64,000 nucleotides of DNA from the NCBI GenBank assembly GCA_934667425.1, contig CAKULV010000011.1:1-64000 (forward strand). Reading direction: 5' to 3'. The DNA is from an uncultured Kiritimatiellota bacterium. GTDB taxonomy: Bacteria > Verrucomicrobiota > Kiritimatiellia > RFP12 > UBA1067. Below, one piece after another: positions 51,782-61,713 of the stretch. Position numbers and translations under genes: made by a program. The notes beneath the pieces were generated by a model. The model searched no databases and had not been told where the DNA came from. It saw nothing but the letters and a program-made list of their open reading frames with translations. Numbering within the stretch: position 1 is the first letter of the stretch; each line of letters starts with the position of its first letter.

Positions 51782-54700
51782 ATGAAGCGTCTTATTCCAA
51801 GTGTGCTGGCGGCCCTGTCCGTCCCCTTGTGCGGACTGGCGGACGACAGCCCGTCGTATACCCTGGCGACGCCGACCGCTCCGGTCATTCGCATTACGCA
51901 GAATGAATCCGAGAACGAATGGCTTGCGTCGAACAGGACGTTTTCCGCCGCCGCATGCTGGGCGGCCGCGCCGGACGGGGCCGCTGCGGTGTCGTCCCCG
52001 GCCATAGCGGGCAATCCGGCCGTATGCCTCGATGCCTGCGAAGCAGGCTTCGCCTTTGAGCGCATCAAGCCGGAGCTTTGGCTCGGCGACCGCCTGATCG
52101 CACCGGTCGGTACAGACTGGACGAAGACCTACGAGGCGTTCCTTGATGACGCCGACGGGCAGTCGGCGTTCATCTTCGATCCGAAGGGCGAGGCCGTTTA
52201 TGCCCAGGCCGGCGGCACGCATCCGTTCACGTGGGTGCTCGCGGACGGCACGAGGCAGACCCGCAACTACATAGTGGCGTCCGTATGCGAGGGACGCCCG
52301 TACCGGATGTTCTGGACGGACGACCCGTACAACGCGCCTCCGGTGAGCATGAGCGGACGCTACATCCGCCTGTTCGGCCCGGACGAGATCGTAAAGCCCG
52401 TGTACGGGACGCAGGTCGTCGACCAGAACGGGCAGCGCATCACCAACAGCAACGTCATCGTGAGCGGCGTATTCCTCGACTCGTCCTCGTCATTCCTCTA
52501 TGCCAGGGGCAAGGTGACGGGCCAGTTCATTGTCGCGTTCTACGATTCCGGGTCGTACGACACCCTCCAGCGCGTCCAGGTGGTGGAGGTGGGCCAGCCG
52601 GATGTGAACTACATGCGTGGCTATATCGGCGAGAAGATAGAGCCGTACGGCACGGGCTACGACACCACAGGGCTTTATCCGTCCCCCGTGACGCTCGGCA
52701 CGGACGCAAACGATGCGTCAGGCGCCTACTACTATCAGCACAAGGGCACGTATTCCTACAGCCCAAAGAACAACTGGCTGTATCCACTGCGCCCGACGAC
52801 TGGCGAGGCATGGCGGCTGGACGTCTACTGGATGGAGACGGATCCTCACGGGATCGCGTGGCCATTTGAGCGGTGCAACTACGAATGCTCGTGGAACACC
52901 AACGAGATGTCCACGCTGATAGCCGGCGCGCCGGTCAAGCTGCCGAAGGACTATGCCGTCACACTCGGGAGTTTCCAGGAGCCGGAGGGCCACGCGCGGG
53001 CTCCCGAAGGCGACATCTTCAAGACTCAGGGCGAGGGCTTTTCCCTGCTCAAGCTGAGCGCTCAGGACAATGTGTGGTTCATCCCGGTGCGCACGATCGA
53101 ACGCACCGACACCAACTTCTTTACCCTTGCCGAGAGCGAGTGGCTCGTCGGTGACGAATTGCGTCCACGCGGCGGATCCGTGCTTGGCACGGCAAACGGA
53201 TATGCGCCGGTGGTCGACCAGTCCGTGCCTGGGCTTCTCAACCTTGCGGAGTCCGGCGACAACTACAACCCGAACCTCTATTACGACTGGACTGCGGAGT
53301 CGAACGACCTCGCATCGGTCATATACGCGGTGAACACCGTGCCGTCCGGCGGCAAGCCGCTTGAGGTCTGGTGGTCATCGACCGTCCAGCAGGAGAGCAT
53401 GCCGTCGCCAGTATCGTTCCCTTCGCTTGTCCAGCGCTACCGCATAGGATGGCCCGCCTGCGACCAGGCGCCGCAGATCGTGCTTGCGTCGCAGCAGGGC
53501 GGTGCGGGGACGACGCGTTACGAGACTGGGGCGGGCGCATACCTTGACGGGCAGGCGGCGAAGCTTGAGCTGCCGGATGCGTATGCCTTCCACTCGACTG
53601 GCGGGGCCGTCTCGTTCTGGGCCAATGCGGAGGAGTTGACGGCGTCCGGACGCATCCTCGCTCTTGGTTCCGGAGCGAATTCCACTATGGGGCTGGAAGT
53701 GAAGGCCGATCTCGACTCCGCCTCCGGAACCGTCTCGTACTCGCTTTCGCTCGCCGACGACGCCGGCGCGGACGTGACGCTTGCGGTTCCCCCGCTTTCG
53801 ACTTCGGCGTGGCACAAGATCGCATTCTCGTTCGGCGCGTCGAACGCGGTGGCGTTCGCGGATGGCGAGTGCGTGGCCTCCACGAACGTGGCCCGCGCGT
53901 CGTTTGGCGGCTTCCTGACCGGCAACCGCATCGGCGGCGCAGGCGCCGCCGCAGGGATTACGGTTGACGATGTGGCCGTCTGGGCGCGCACGTTTGACTC
54001 CACTGCGGCCTCGAACGGACTCTATTCGGCCATTTCCGGCGACGAGGATGCGCTGACGTTCGCGTTCACGTTCGAGGGGAATGACCTGGAGCCGACGTTT
54101 GGCGGTGCTTCGCGAATGGCGACTGATGTCGTTTCGGGGCGGACTTTCGCGGCGATGGATGTCCTGCGGTCGACGCCAGGAGCGCCGATCCTCGGCACGG
54201 GCGTATTCTCGTCGGACACGAAGCCGGTGGTGTACCGTCAGCCGGACCCCGGCAAAACCGGCTACAACCCAAACGAAGAGCATGCGTTCATCGCGTCCGG
54301 CGCGGGCGGCTACTACGCCTGGGCCCTGCGCTGCGACCTCAACACGTCCGATACCTCTAAGCCGTTTGTCCTGGTGGAGTATGTCAAGGACGGACGCGCG
54401 GCGATGCGCGGGTTCTCCGTCCTTCTCACCAACGAGCTGTTCACCGCCCTTGCGGCGGACGTGGACGCGGGTCACATGCTGCCGGGCCCGCACCCGATAG
54501 ACCTCTTCGACAACCCCTGGTGTCCGGGCGACTACTGGGACAGCGTGCCCGGGCAGTCGTACTCGAGCGCATTCCGCGACCGCAAGGGGCAGGTGTGGGC
54601 GCGGTCCGCCGGCACGATACCGATCAGGATGTACTACCGCAACCAGGACGGCTTCGACTATCCGAGCCTCTCTGAGACGCCGCCAGTCAACGCGGAGATC

Positions 54701-57700
54701 CCGTGGCTTTCTGAGCTCGGCCGCGAGCCGTCGGCGCATCTTCTCTCCAATCCTCCGGCCTCATGGACATGGCGCGTCGCGTGGCCTTCCGGCGCGCCTA
54801 CGATGCGCATCGGCGAGACGCTTACGACCGCGGCGAACGGATTGCCTGAGATGTGGAACGCAAAGTCGATGGCCGTCGTATGGCCGCAGGGCGAGGCGGA
54901 CACTGTGCGGCTCTGGGATCCGACCGTCGCGCGGGAGTCCGGCATGGCCGGGTTCGCCACGGTTTCTGAGTTGCTTGCGCACTTCGGGTTCTCGGTGGAG
55001 GAGGGGAACGTTACGCTTCGCGCCGGAAAGTACACGTTCAAGGACCTGCCGCCATCCATCGGCGACCGCTTCTATGCGGATGTGAACAAGCCTGCCGAAA
55101 GCTGCGTGACGCTCGTCGGAAAGCAGGAGACGAACGCCGGCGGCACGATCCTCTGGCCGAACGTCGGCAATGCGGACGAGATCGCCGCGCTGAAGGGGCT
55201 TTTGCCGGAAGGGCAGCCGCGAGACAGGCAGAGCGCCTGGGATCGCGTGATTGACGGGCTCGGGCTGGAGTCTCCCGTAGTCCCAACGACTGTTGCGGGG
55301 TCCAACGACCCGAAGGTCGCGTATGTGCCGCGAGACCACTATGCGCTTACCGCCATGGGGGCGACCGGCTTCGTCACGGTAATCGAGAACGATGCGCCGG
55401 TGGGAAGCGGAACGAACCGGCTCGGCGTGGCGGAGGGAGACGCAATCTCAATGCACGTGCTTGCCGTGACGAACCGCTACTACGCGGGTCGCGTGGTGGC
55501 GCGGGAGGATCCGCTGAACCTCCTTTCGCAGCAGCTTGCGATCATGTACACGGAGTCCTTCGCAGGGCAGGCCGACGACTACGAGTTCGAGTGGAAGAAG
55601 GCGACGCCGCTCGCTTCCGGCGCGATGCCTACGGACTACACCAACGCCTACGCCTGCGTGTTCTCCGGCGAGGGCGAGACGCAGGGCCTTACGCGCTTCA
55701 CGCTTGGCGGGCAGGGCGACACGCTCGCGAACCTCGTGAACACGTTCTATGTGATGCGCTACCGGGCCGTGCGCGGCGCGGCGCGGGCCTCCATGGGCGA
55801 TTCCTGGAGCGACTGGTGCGGGCCGACGCTGGCGGAAGGGTGGATCCAGCGCGTGGTGAACAACGTCACCCCGTTCACCCAGCGGATGACCGACCTCTAC
55901 GAGAACCGCGCCGAGACGGCCTCCTCGATGATACAGGCCGCCGGCGGACCGTACATGGGGGATGTCGCGCTCAATCAGGACAACCTCGCGTCTGTCGGTC
56001 TCATCCAGCTATACCAGACGCTTCTCAACAAGGCGGAATCCATGTCCATCGCCTCCGGTTCCGCGCAGGGGGTCAATGACGCGGAGGTGAACAAGCAGCT
56101 GCTTCTCGCCGTGGAACGCCTTGCCGACATGTACACGCTCCTCGGAAACGACGCCTATGCGGATGCGCTGAACCCCACGATCGGCTTTGGCTCCACCTGG
56201 GGCGGCAACGCCCCCGGGATGTCCCAGATAGACTATGGCGCGGCGTCCCCGGGCCTGTTCTGCTTCGACAACCAGGTGCCGTCCCTCCTTGACGAGGAGC
56301 TTGCGCTCCTGCGCGGACGCACCGGCGCGAACAACCCGTCCGTCCAGACGGCCCCGTTCTACAACCGCCTCGTCTGGAACTTCACTCGCGGAATCACGGC
56401 CGGCGAGGTCGCCTATGCCGTTAACTACAACATAAACTCGTCGAACGGCGACGCGATCATCGACGAGAACGATGCCGCTCTCCAGTATCCGCAGGGCCAC
56501 GGCGACGCCTGGGGACACTACCTGAGCGCACTGTCGTGCTACTACCGGCTTCTCAGGAACCCCAACTTCACATGGCCCGTATCGCAGTCGCAGATGCTCG
56601 TGGCGGACTCCATCGTCGATGTGGACTACTATGACGAGGCGCGCTTCGCGGAGATAGCGAACAGGCTCGCGGTCACTGCGGCGGACGTGGCTGACCGCAC
56701 GGCCCGCAAGGCGTGGCGCGACAACGGAGGCGCGAATGGCGCTGGCTATCTCGATGACGACGGGGAACGCAACTTCGGCTATGGCGAATGGGCGACACGC
56801 GGCGCGATAGGGGCCGTCGCGAACTGGATGGTCGCGAACGCAATCCTGCCGGAAACCGCGACGCCGGATGCCTACAGCCGTCTCATGTTCGGTCCGGAGA
56901 CGACGCTCTCGAACACGAACCTGGCGCTTTCGGCGGCGGCCGATCTGGCGCACGGATGGACGTTCGAGTTTCAGGTCGCGGCTCCCACGAATGGCGCATG
57001 TCTCGGCGCCGGCACCGTGCTTACGCTTGCCGCCGGTGTGCCGGAAGACGGACTTTCAGTCGGGAAGCCGGCGACCGCAGATGATGACGCCACTGTCGGC
57101 GTCCTCCGGCTTTGCTCGACGGGCGACGGCAATGCGACCGTCTTTGCCGCGAACCTCACGTACTACGTGGAGGCTGTCACGAACTATATCACCGTCGCAG
57201 TGACGAACGCCAACGGCACGGTCGAGAATGCGCCGAATGTCGAGCAGGTGTCGTATGTCGTCCGCTCCGACGACAAGGTCATCGTCGATGACGAGTCCAT
57301 CCCGTTGCCGGATGGCGCGCTTGTGGCGCTTGACCGTACGGTTTCAGGCATGATGACCCTGAGGGTCCTGGGCGAAAGCGGGAACTCCTTGGCCAGGGTC
57401 GATCTTGGCAGCGAGATCCGCTGCGAACGCCCGGCCGCAATGTTCGGAGGAGGCTTCACCGGCTCCATTGGCGAGATACGCGGGTGGAACGAGTCGCGCA
57501 GCGACGCCGAACTCCAGTCCGCCCGCGCCTATGTGAACCCGCGCGAGCCTGCGCTGTCGTTCTACACGCGATGCGTCGCGAAGAGGACTACGGACGCGAC
57601 GCTTGCGGACGAGACTCCGGGCGGCGACCGTCCGTGGGAAGTCAGCAATCCGCTGTGGACGAAAGTCTCGGAATCCGGGCTTTCCCTTGCGTTCTCCGAT

Positions 57701-60205
57701 GACGGACTGATCCGCATCGACCGCGACACGGTTTCGGATCTGGCGGACATACCCGATTCGGTGGAGTCTATCCAGCGGACCCTCGATCGGCTCGACGCCG
57801 GTCTCAACCCGCTCGGCCTTTCGGATTCTGCTACGCCGTTCGACATCGCGTCCGCAGGCGTGGCGGAAGGGACGTCGACCCACTTCGAGCAGGTCGCCGC
57901 CCGCGCGGAGACCGCCCTCGGCAATGCCGCCGGACTCCTGAATCGCGCACAGGAGGCGTCATCCTACCTGCGCCAGATCCAGAACGCGACATCGGACGAG
58001 GAGGAACTTGCCGCAACGAGCGAATCGGACTATGAATCCCGGCTTATCGCAATATACGGTACGCCGTATTCGGGGGACATTGGTCCGGGCAAGATGTACG
58101 ACCAGGGCTATGCGGGGCCAGACCTCTACCACTACATGTACATGGATCTCTCCGGCTACGGCCTGACGAGCCTTGACGACATCACGGCGAAATACGTGGT
58201 CTCGTACGACGATACTAACGGCAAGTCGCGCTGGACTTACGAGTCCATGGAGAAGTACGCGAAGGGGGATGGCAACGCATCCGAGAAGAGTCTTGTATAC
58301 TGCGTCTCTGCGAATGGTCTCGTCGTGAAGCCCGAGGGCGTCACGGGGTCGCGCGCGACCTCCGGACGCATCCAGCAGGCCTATTCGGACTACCTTCTCG
58401 CCTATGTGGACGCGAAGAGCGCGGCCGCCGTCTACACCCGCGCAACGGAACTCCTCGGCATGTCGTACGACACCGTGGACACCACGCTCTCGATGTACAA
58501 CGACCTTTACGGGGCCGCCTCGGCCCTGTGCGCGGCTACGATCGCGAACGACATCCAGACGCTCATCACCGGGAACGCCATCAACGCGCTGAACATGGTG
58601 AAGGATATATCCGACACCGGCTACCGGGTGGCAAGGAACTCCGCGCCATCTGTTCTTGTCGCTGGACTTTCCGTCGGCTTCTCGCCGCAGTCAGCCGTGG
58701 ATCTTGTCGCGGGCAACGCAAATATAGTCGTGAGCAACACCGTCGGTGCGGCTGTGCTGGCCCTCCAGACCGTCCAGACGCTTGCCGACTTCTCGGTAAA
58801 GCAGTTCGCTAACGTGAAGGACGGCCTTGCCATAGCCGCCGACTGGAACGATGCTCGGAATGCGGCGTGGAACGGCCTCTACGACGCCGTGATCCAGGTG
58901 AAGTCCGCCGCCGGCAACCTGCAGACCGCCATAGCGAGGATGAACGCCACCGTCGCGGCGTTCAACACGATAGTCGCAGAAGGCGACAGGCTCCAGGCGC
59001 TGCGGGCCTCGGAGCGGGCGAAGCGGGTCAACCGCATAGTGAAGCTCCGCTACAACGACATGCTCTTCCGCCGCATGCAGGATGCAGCGCTGTCGCGCTA
59101 CTCCGCCGCGTTCGACTTCGCCCAGCGCCAGGTGTTCATGGCGGCGCAGGCATACGACTACGAGACGGCCCAGCTGTCGGCGGATAGGGACGCGGGCGAT
59201 TCCTTCAAGGCCGGGATCATTGGCGCCAGGGCCCTCGGCACTTTCGGCTCGGACGGCAAGCCCCAGGCCGGTCTCGCCTATGGCGATCCCGGTCTTTCGG
59301 ACATCCTCGCAAGGATGGAGACGAACTACCAGGTCCTGAAGCCTCGCCTCGGCATCAACAATCCGGACGCAAATGCGACATGGTTCTCCCTGCGGCACGA
59401 ACTCTTCCGCATCGGACGTTCGGAGTCCTCGCTATCCGACTGGCAGAGGGAACTAGAGAGACACCTCGTGGATGATCTCCGCGACGTGCCGGAATACGCG
59501 CGCTTCTGCCAGCCGATGGCCTCTTCGGACGGCGTCGTCGTGCGCGAACCGGCGCTCGTGATCCCGTTCGAGACGACGATAGACTTCGGGAAGAACCTTT
59601 TCGGACGCGATCTCGTGGCCGGGGACCATGCCCTTGATTCTTCCTACTACGCCACGAAGATAAGGTCTGCGGGAGTGAAGTTCGAGGGGTACAACGCGCC
59701 GCTCGTCGCGGGAACCACGGATGCGCTTGCGGCTACGCCTGTGGTGTACCTCGTTCCGGCAGGCACCGACCGCATGCGCGTTCCGGGCGATTTGACGGGG
59801 CTTGTCATCGACCGTCCCGTCGTAGACCAGGTGATACCCGTCCCGTACGCGATAGGCTCAACCGCGCTTGACGGCATCGACTTCGCGTCGCTTTCCGGCG
59901 GATACGCGGGCGTAGCCGAGCCAGGGGCGAAGATCCGCAGGTATCCGTCCTTCCGGGCGATGACCGGGGCGGCGGACGATGCGGACCGCGCCAACACGCG
60001 GCTCATCGGGCGCTCGGCCTGGAACACGCGCTGGCTGCTGATAGTCCCTGCGGGACAGATGCTCGGCGGAACGGCCGAGAACCGCAAGGCCGCGCTCGAC
60101 ATCTTCATCCACGGCGCTGATACCGACCATGACGGACGCCTCGACGTTTCGCCCGTCACCGACATCAAGATCGGACTCAAGACCTACTCGCATTCGGGGA
60201 ACTGA
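51782..60205 (+). CDS. Giant LamG-containing secreted protein (2807 aa)
   Basis: A 2807-aa protein with signal peptide MKRLIPSVLAALSVPLCGLA; the start at 51782 is preferred over GTG 51761 overlapping the previous stop. Two LamG/ConA-like sandwiches lie at about residues 580-750 and 1700-1920. Between them are unassigned beta-rich regions and a block near 1370-1650 (PFTQRMTDLYENRAETASSM; LDEELALLRGR; YPQGHGDAWGHYLSALSCYY), including an EF-hand-like NSSNGDAIIDENDA near 1555. About 2020-2470 is long and alpha-helical, Ala-rich, ending AFDFAQRQVFMAAQAYDYET. About 2590-2806 is a compact beta-rich domain (ATKIRSAGVKF, LIGRSAWNTRWLLIVPAG, final KIGLKTYSHSGN) with a DTDHDGRLD calcium motif. From memory, similar blocks recur in giant LamG proteins of other bacteria with no assigned function, and the helix-then-sandwich order recalls Tc-toxin A subunits. 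Confidence 0.8.
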   Translation: MKRLIPSVLAALSVPLCGLADDSPSYTLATPTAPVIRITQNESENEWLASNRTFSAAACWAAAPDGAAAVSSPAIAGNPAVCLDACEAGFAFERIKPELWLGDRLIAPVGTDWTKTYEAFLDDADGQSAFIFDPKGEAVYAQAGGTHPFTWVLADGTRQTRNYIVASVCEGRPYRMFWTDDPYNAPPVSMSGRYIRLFGPDEIVKPVYGTQVVDQNGQRITNSNVIVSGVFLDSSSSFLYARGKVTGQFIVAFYDSGSYDTLQRVQVVEVGQPDVNYMRGYIGEKIEPYGTGYDTTGLYPSPVTLGTDANDASGAYYYQHKGTYSYSPKNNWLYPLRPTTGEAWRLDVYWMETDPHGIAWPFERCNYECSWNTNEMSTLIAGAPVKLPKDYAVTLGSFQEPEGHARAPEGDIFKTQGEGFSLLKLSAQDNVWFIPVRTIERTDTNFFTLAESEWLVGDELRPRGGSVLGTANGYAPVVDQSVPGLLNLAESGDNYNPNLYYDWTAESNDLASVIYAVNTVPSGGKPLEVWWSSTVQQESMPSPVSFPSLVQRYRIGWPACDQAPQIVLASQQGGAGTTRYETGAGAYLDGQAAKLELPDAYAFHSTGGAVSFWANAEELTASGRILALGSGANSTMGLEVKADLDSASGTVSYSLSLADDAGADVTLAVPPLSTSAWHKIAFSFGASNAVAFADGECVASTNVARASFGGFLTGNRIGGAGAAAGITVDDVAVWARTFDSTAASNGLYSAISGDEDALTFAFTFEGNDLEPTFGGASRMATDVVSGRTFAAMDVLRSTPGAPILGTGVFSSDTKPVVYRQPDPGKTGYNPNEEHAFIASGAGGYYAWALRCDLNTSDTSKPFVLVEYVKDGRAAMRGFSVLLTNELFTALAADVDAGHMLPGPHPIDLFDNPWCPGDYWDSVPGQSYSSAFRDRKGQVWARSAGTIPIRMYYRNQDGFDYPSLSETPPVNAEIPWLSELGREPSAHLLSNPPASWTWRVAWPSGAPTMRIGETLTTAANGLPEMWNAKSMAVVWPQGEADTVRLWDPTVARESGMAGFATVSELLAHFGFSVEEGNVTLRAGKYTFKDLPPSIGDRFYADVNKPAESCVTLVGKQETNAGGTILWPNVGNADEIAALKGLLPEGQPRDRQSAWDRVIDGLGLESPVVPTTVAGSNDPKVAYVPRDHYALTAMGATGFVTVIENDAPVGSGTNRLGVAEGDAISMHVLAVTNRYYAGRVVAREDPLNLLSQQLAIMYTESFAGQADDYEFEWKKATPLASGAMPTDYTNAYACVFSGEGETQGLTRFTLGGQGDTLANLVNTFYVMRYRAVRGAARASMGDSWSDWCGPTLAEGWIQRVVNNVTPFTQRMTDLYENRAETASSMIQAAGGPYMGDVALNQDNLASVGLIQLYQTLLNKAESMSIASGSAQGVNDAEVNKQLLLAVERLADMYTLLGNDAYADALNPTIGFGSTWGGNAPGMSQIDYGAASPGLFCFDNQVPSLLDEELALLRGRTGANNPSVQTAPFYNRLVWNFTRGITAGEVAYAVNYNINSSNGDAIIDENDAALQYPQGHGDAWGHYLSALSCYYRLLRNPNFTWPVSQSQMLVADSIVDVDYYDEARFAEIANRLAVTAADVADRTARKAWRDNGGANGAGYLDDDGERNFGYGEWATRGAIGAVANWMVANAILPETATPDAYSRLMFGPETTLSNTNLALSAAADLAHGWTFEFQVAAPTNGACLGAGTVLTLAAGVPEDGLSVGKPATADDDATVGVLRLCSTGDGNATVFAANLTYYVEAVTNYITVAVTNANGTVENAPNVEQVSYVVRSDDKVIVDDESIPLPDGALVALDRTVSGMMTLRVLGESGNSLARVDLGSEIRCERPAAMFGGGFTGSIGEIRGWNESRSDAELQSARAYVNPREPALSFYTRCVAKRTTDATLADETPGGDRPWEVSNPLWTKVSESGLSLAFSDDGLIRIDRDTVSDLADIPDSVESIQRTLDRLDAGLNPLGLSDSATPFDIASAGVAEGTSTHFEQVAARAETALGNAAGLLNRAQEASSYLRQIQNATSDEEELAATSESDYESRLIAIYGTPYSGDIGPGKMYDQGYAGPDLYHYMYMDLSGYGLTSLDDITAKYVVSYDDTNGKSRWTYESMEKYAKGDGNASEKSLVYCVSANGLVVKPEGVTGSRATSGRIQQAYSDYLLAYVDAKSAAAVYTRATELLGMSYDTVDTTLSMYNDLYGAASALCAATIANDIQTLITGNAINALNMVKDISDTGYRVARNSAPSVLVAGLSVGFSPQSAVDLVAGNANIVVSNTVGAAVLALQTVQTLADFSVKQFANVKDGLAIAADWNDARNAAWNGLYDAVIQVKSAAGNLQTAIARMNATVAAFNTIVAEGDRLQALRASERAKRVNRIVKLRYNDMLFRRMQDAALSRYSAAFDFAQRQVFMAAQAYDYETAQLSADRDAGDSFKAGIIGARALGTFGSDGKPQAGLAYGDPGLSDILARMETNYQVLKPRLGINNPDANATWFSLRHELFRIGRSESSLSDWQRELERHLVDDLRDVPEYARFCQPMASSDGVVVREPALVIPFETTIDFGKNLFGRDLVAGDHALDSSYYATKIRSAGVKFEGYNAPLVAGTTDALAATPVVYLVPAGTDRMRVPGDLTGLVIDRPVVDQVIPVPYAIGSTALDGIDFASLSGGYAGVAEPGAKIRRYPSFRAMTGAADDADRANTRLIGRSAWNTRWLLIVPAGQMLGGTAENRKAALDIFIHGADTDHDGRLDVSPVTDIKIGLKTYSHSGN

Positions 60206-60207
60206 CC

Positions 60208-61062
60208 ATGAAGATCGCATTCTGCATTCCTGTGGTGATGGCGGCGATGGCCGCGCTTGCGGCGGCTCCAACGGTGTCTCTGCCGCCGTTCGTGTACACT
60301 GGGCGCATAACGGACTATTCCGGCGCCGGACTCGATGGTGCCGCGAATGGAGCGGAGATCCGCGCCCGCAAGAACGGAAAGCTCATAGCCCGTGCGCCGA
60401 TAGCGGCATCGTCCGGCGACAGTTCGGCCAACTACACGCTGGCGATACCGATGGCGTCCGCCGAAACGCCGGGATCGGCCGTGAAGGGCGATGAGCTTAC
60501 CTTCGAGATAGATGCGAACACAGGCGGCGCGGATGGCGTGTACACGGCGACGAACACGTTCCTCGCGGTCGGGAATCCCGGACGCACCGTGCGCGTGGAT
60601 GTGTGTGCAGCGACCTGCGCCAACCCATACGGAGTGGCCGACCAGTACCTCAAGGATCTTGAGGCCTGGTGGTACGAGAATGAGACTGGACCTTTCGCCT
60701 ACGATCCCAAGGCCGACTGGGATGGCGATGGCGTATCAAACTACGACGAGTATCTTGCGGGGACGGATCCGCTCAACGCGGAAGATGCGGGATTGCGCAT
60801 ACTCACGTGGCAGACCGTCGCCGGAAACCCAGATGTGATGGAGGCCACGTTCCTGCCGGGACGCAATCGCGTCTACTCGGCGGAGCGCAGTTCGCAGGAC
60901 GGGAAGGGGAGCGCATTCGAGACGACGCAGCATGCTGAAACCCCGGATGCGAACGCCCCGCGCAAATCGTATCTCTCCATCGGCAGCGAAGATCCAGAGA
61001 TCCGGGCCATATATCTCTTCCGCGACGGCGCATCATCCCTTTTCCGCCTGAGGCTGGAGTAG
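60208..61062 (+). CDS. Secreted protein with thrombospondin-3-like Ca motif
   Basis: A 284-aa protein with signal peptide, starting 2 nt after the giant gene's stop codon. The N-terminal half is a small beta domain (LPPFVYTGRITDYSGAG near residue 25; ANYTLAIPMASAET). Near residue 168 comes DPKADWDGDGVSNYDEYLAG, a thrombospondin-type-3/dockerin-like calcium loop often found in secreted proteins. No catalytic motif. It probably works with the giant protein; an accessory or stabilising role is inference from tight linkage. Confidence 0.7.
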   Translation: MKIAFCIPVVMAAMAALAAAPTVSLPPFVYTGRITDYSGAGLDGAANGAEIRARKNGKLIARAPIAASSGDSSANYTLAIPMASAETPGSAVKGDELTFEIDANTGGADGVYTATNTFLAVGNPGRTVRVDVCAATCANPYGVADQYLKDLEAWWYENETGPFAYDPKADWDGDGVSNYDEYLAGTDPLNAEDAGLRILTWQTVAGNPDVMEATFLPGRNRVYSAERSSQDGKGSAFETTQHAETPDANAPRKSYLSIGSEDPEIRAIYLFRDGASSLFRLRLE

Positions 61063-61071
61063 GGGTGGGGT

Positions 61072-61111
61072 ATAGGTTTCAGGTTTCAGGTTATAGGTTT
61101 TAGGTTTCAGG
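61072..61111 (+). repeat. AGGTTT-C/T low-complexity repeat
   Basis: Iterations of GGTTTCAGG and GGTTTTAGG with a 7-8 nt period follow the last operon gene by 10 nt. Confidence 0.7.
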
Positions 61112-61503
61112 GCGCATTTCAATGAAATGCGCACGGTGGTTGAGGATTGCGTCCGAGGCGTCGCGCGTTCGCCCTCCAGGGACAATGCTTTCCCAAAAAC
61201 AAATCGATAGGGGGCAATTGTTTACGGAAAAGAGAAAAACAAAAAGGAGTGTCCACGGACACCATGTCCGAGGAATCCTCTGCTTTCACTGGCAATTCGC
61301 CCGCATGTTCCAATTTCCTTCTAATTCGCCGCACCGAGAATGCGCCGCCGAATCATTCCGCTCCCCTTGAAATCGTGGTGTCTGATGCATCGCGCCGTTT
61401 CCAAGCGACTTCTAATGGATATCCAGATTTCCCTCTGCGCTTGCGCTTTTCGGTTGCATATGGAAACACACTATAGATGCATCGACGAAATATGATGATT
61501 ATT
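61112..61503. other. Intergenic stretch with no recognised gene
   Basis: Short reading frames exist here but lack ribosome sites, promoter boxes and protein-like composition. Base composition is more AT-rich than the flanking operon, especially toward 61503. No terminator with a T-run was found. Confidence 0.5.
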
Positions 61504-61551
61504 AGCCGCAAAGAACGCAGAGGCTTTGTGGACTTTGCGTCCTTTGCGGCT
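61504..61551. repeat. REP-like inverted repeat
   Basis: Arms 61504-61522 and 61533-61551 (AGCCGCAAAGAACGCAGAG and its partner) match over 19 bp with two mismatches around a 10-nt loop. Sequence of this type recurs between genes in many bacteria, from memory. Confidence 0.75.
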
Positions 61552-61579
61552 CACAATATTTGATCGCCAAAGCAATATT

Positions 61580-61713
61580 GAGGCCGTTGCAAAACCTTTT
61601 CGTTTGCGGACGGGACAAGCCCGTCCCGCCTGAAAAAAAAAAGCGAATTTTCGCGGTTTCGAGGAGATACGGGAGGGTCGCGCTTGTCGCGACCGAGGTT
61701 TTGCAACTGCCTC
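61580..61713. mobile_element. MITE-like element with 17-bp terminal inverted repeats
   Basis: The ends 61580-61596 (GAGGCCGTTGCAAAACC) and 61697-61713 are inverted copies with one mismatch. TATT flanks both sides (61576-61579, 61714-61717) as a possible 4-bp target duplication. Inside are two hairpins: GGACGGG/CCCGTCC at 61608-61626 with loop ACAAG, and GGTCGCG/CGCGACC at 61676-61694 with loop CTTGT. The two loops are reverse complements. No transposase inside, so it would need one in trans. Confidence 0.6.

Noticed and set aside
50748..60205. Prophage or tailocin locus
   Set aside because: Apart from the collar-type domain there is no sheath, baseplate, capsid, terminase, lysis or integrase gene, and all products carry Sec-type signals.
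61147..61476. Small open frames in the repeat-rich intergenic stretch
   Set aside because: No ribosome site, promoter box or protein-like composition.
61606..61629. Hairpin near an A-run as a Rho-independent terminator
   Set aside because: The A-run follows the hairpin on the plus strand, and on the minus strand the T-run precedes it, so the order is wrong for a terminator on either strand. It fits better as part of the MITE-like unit.
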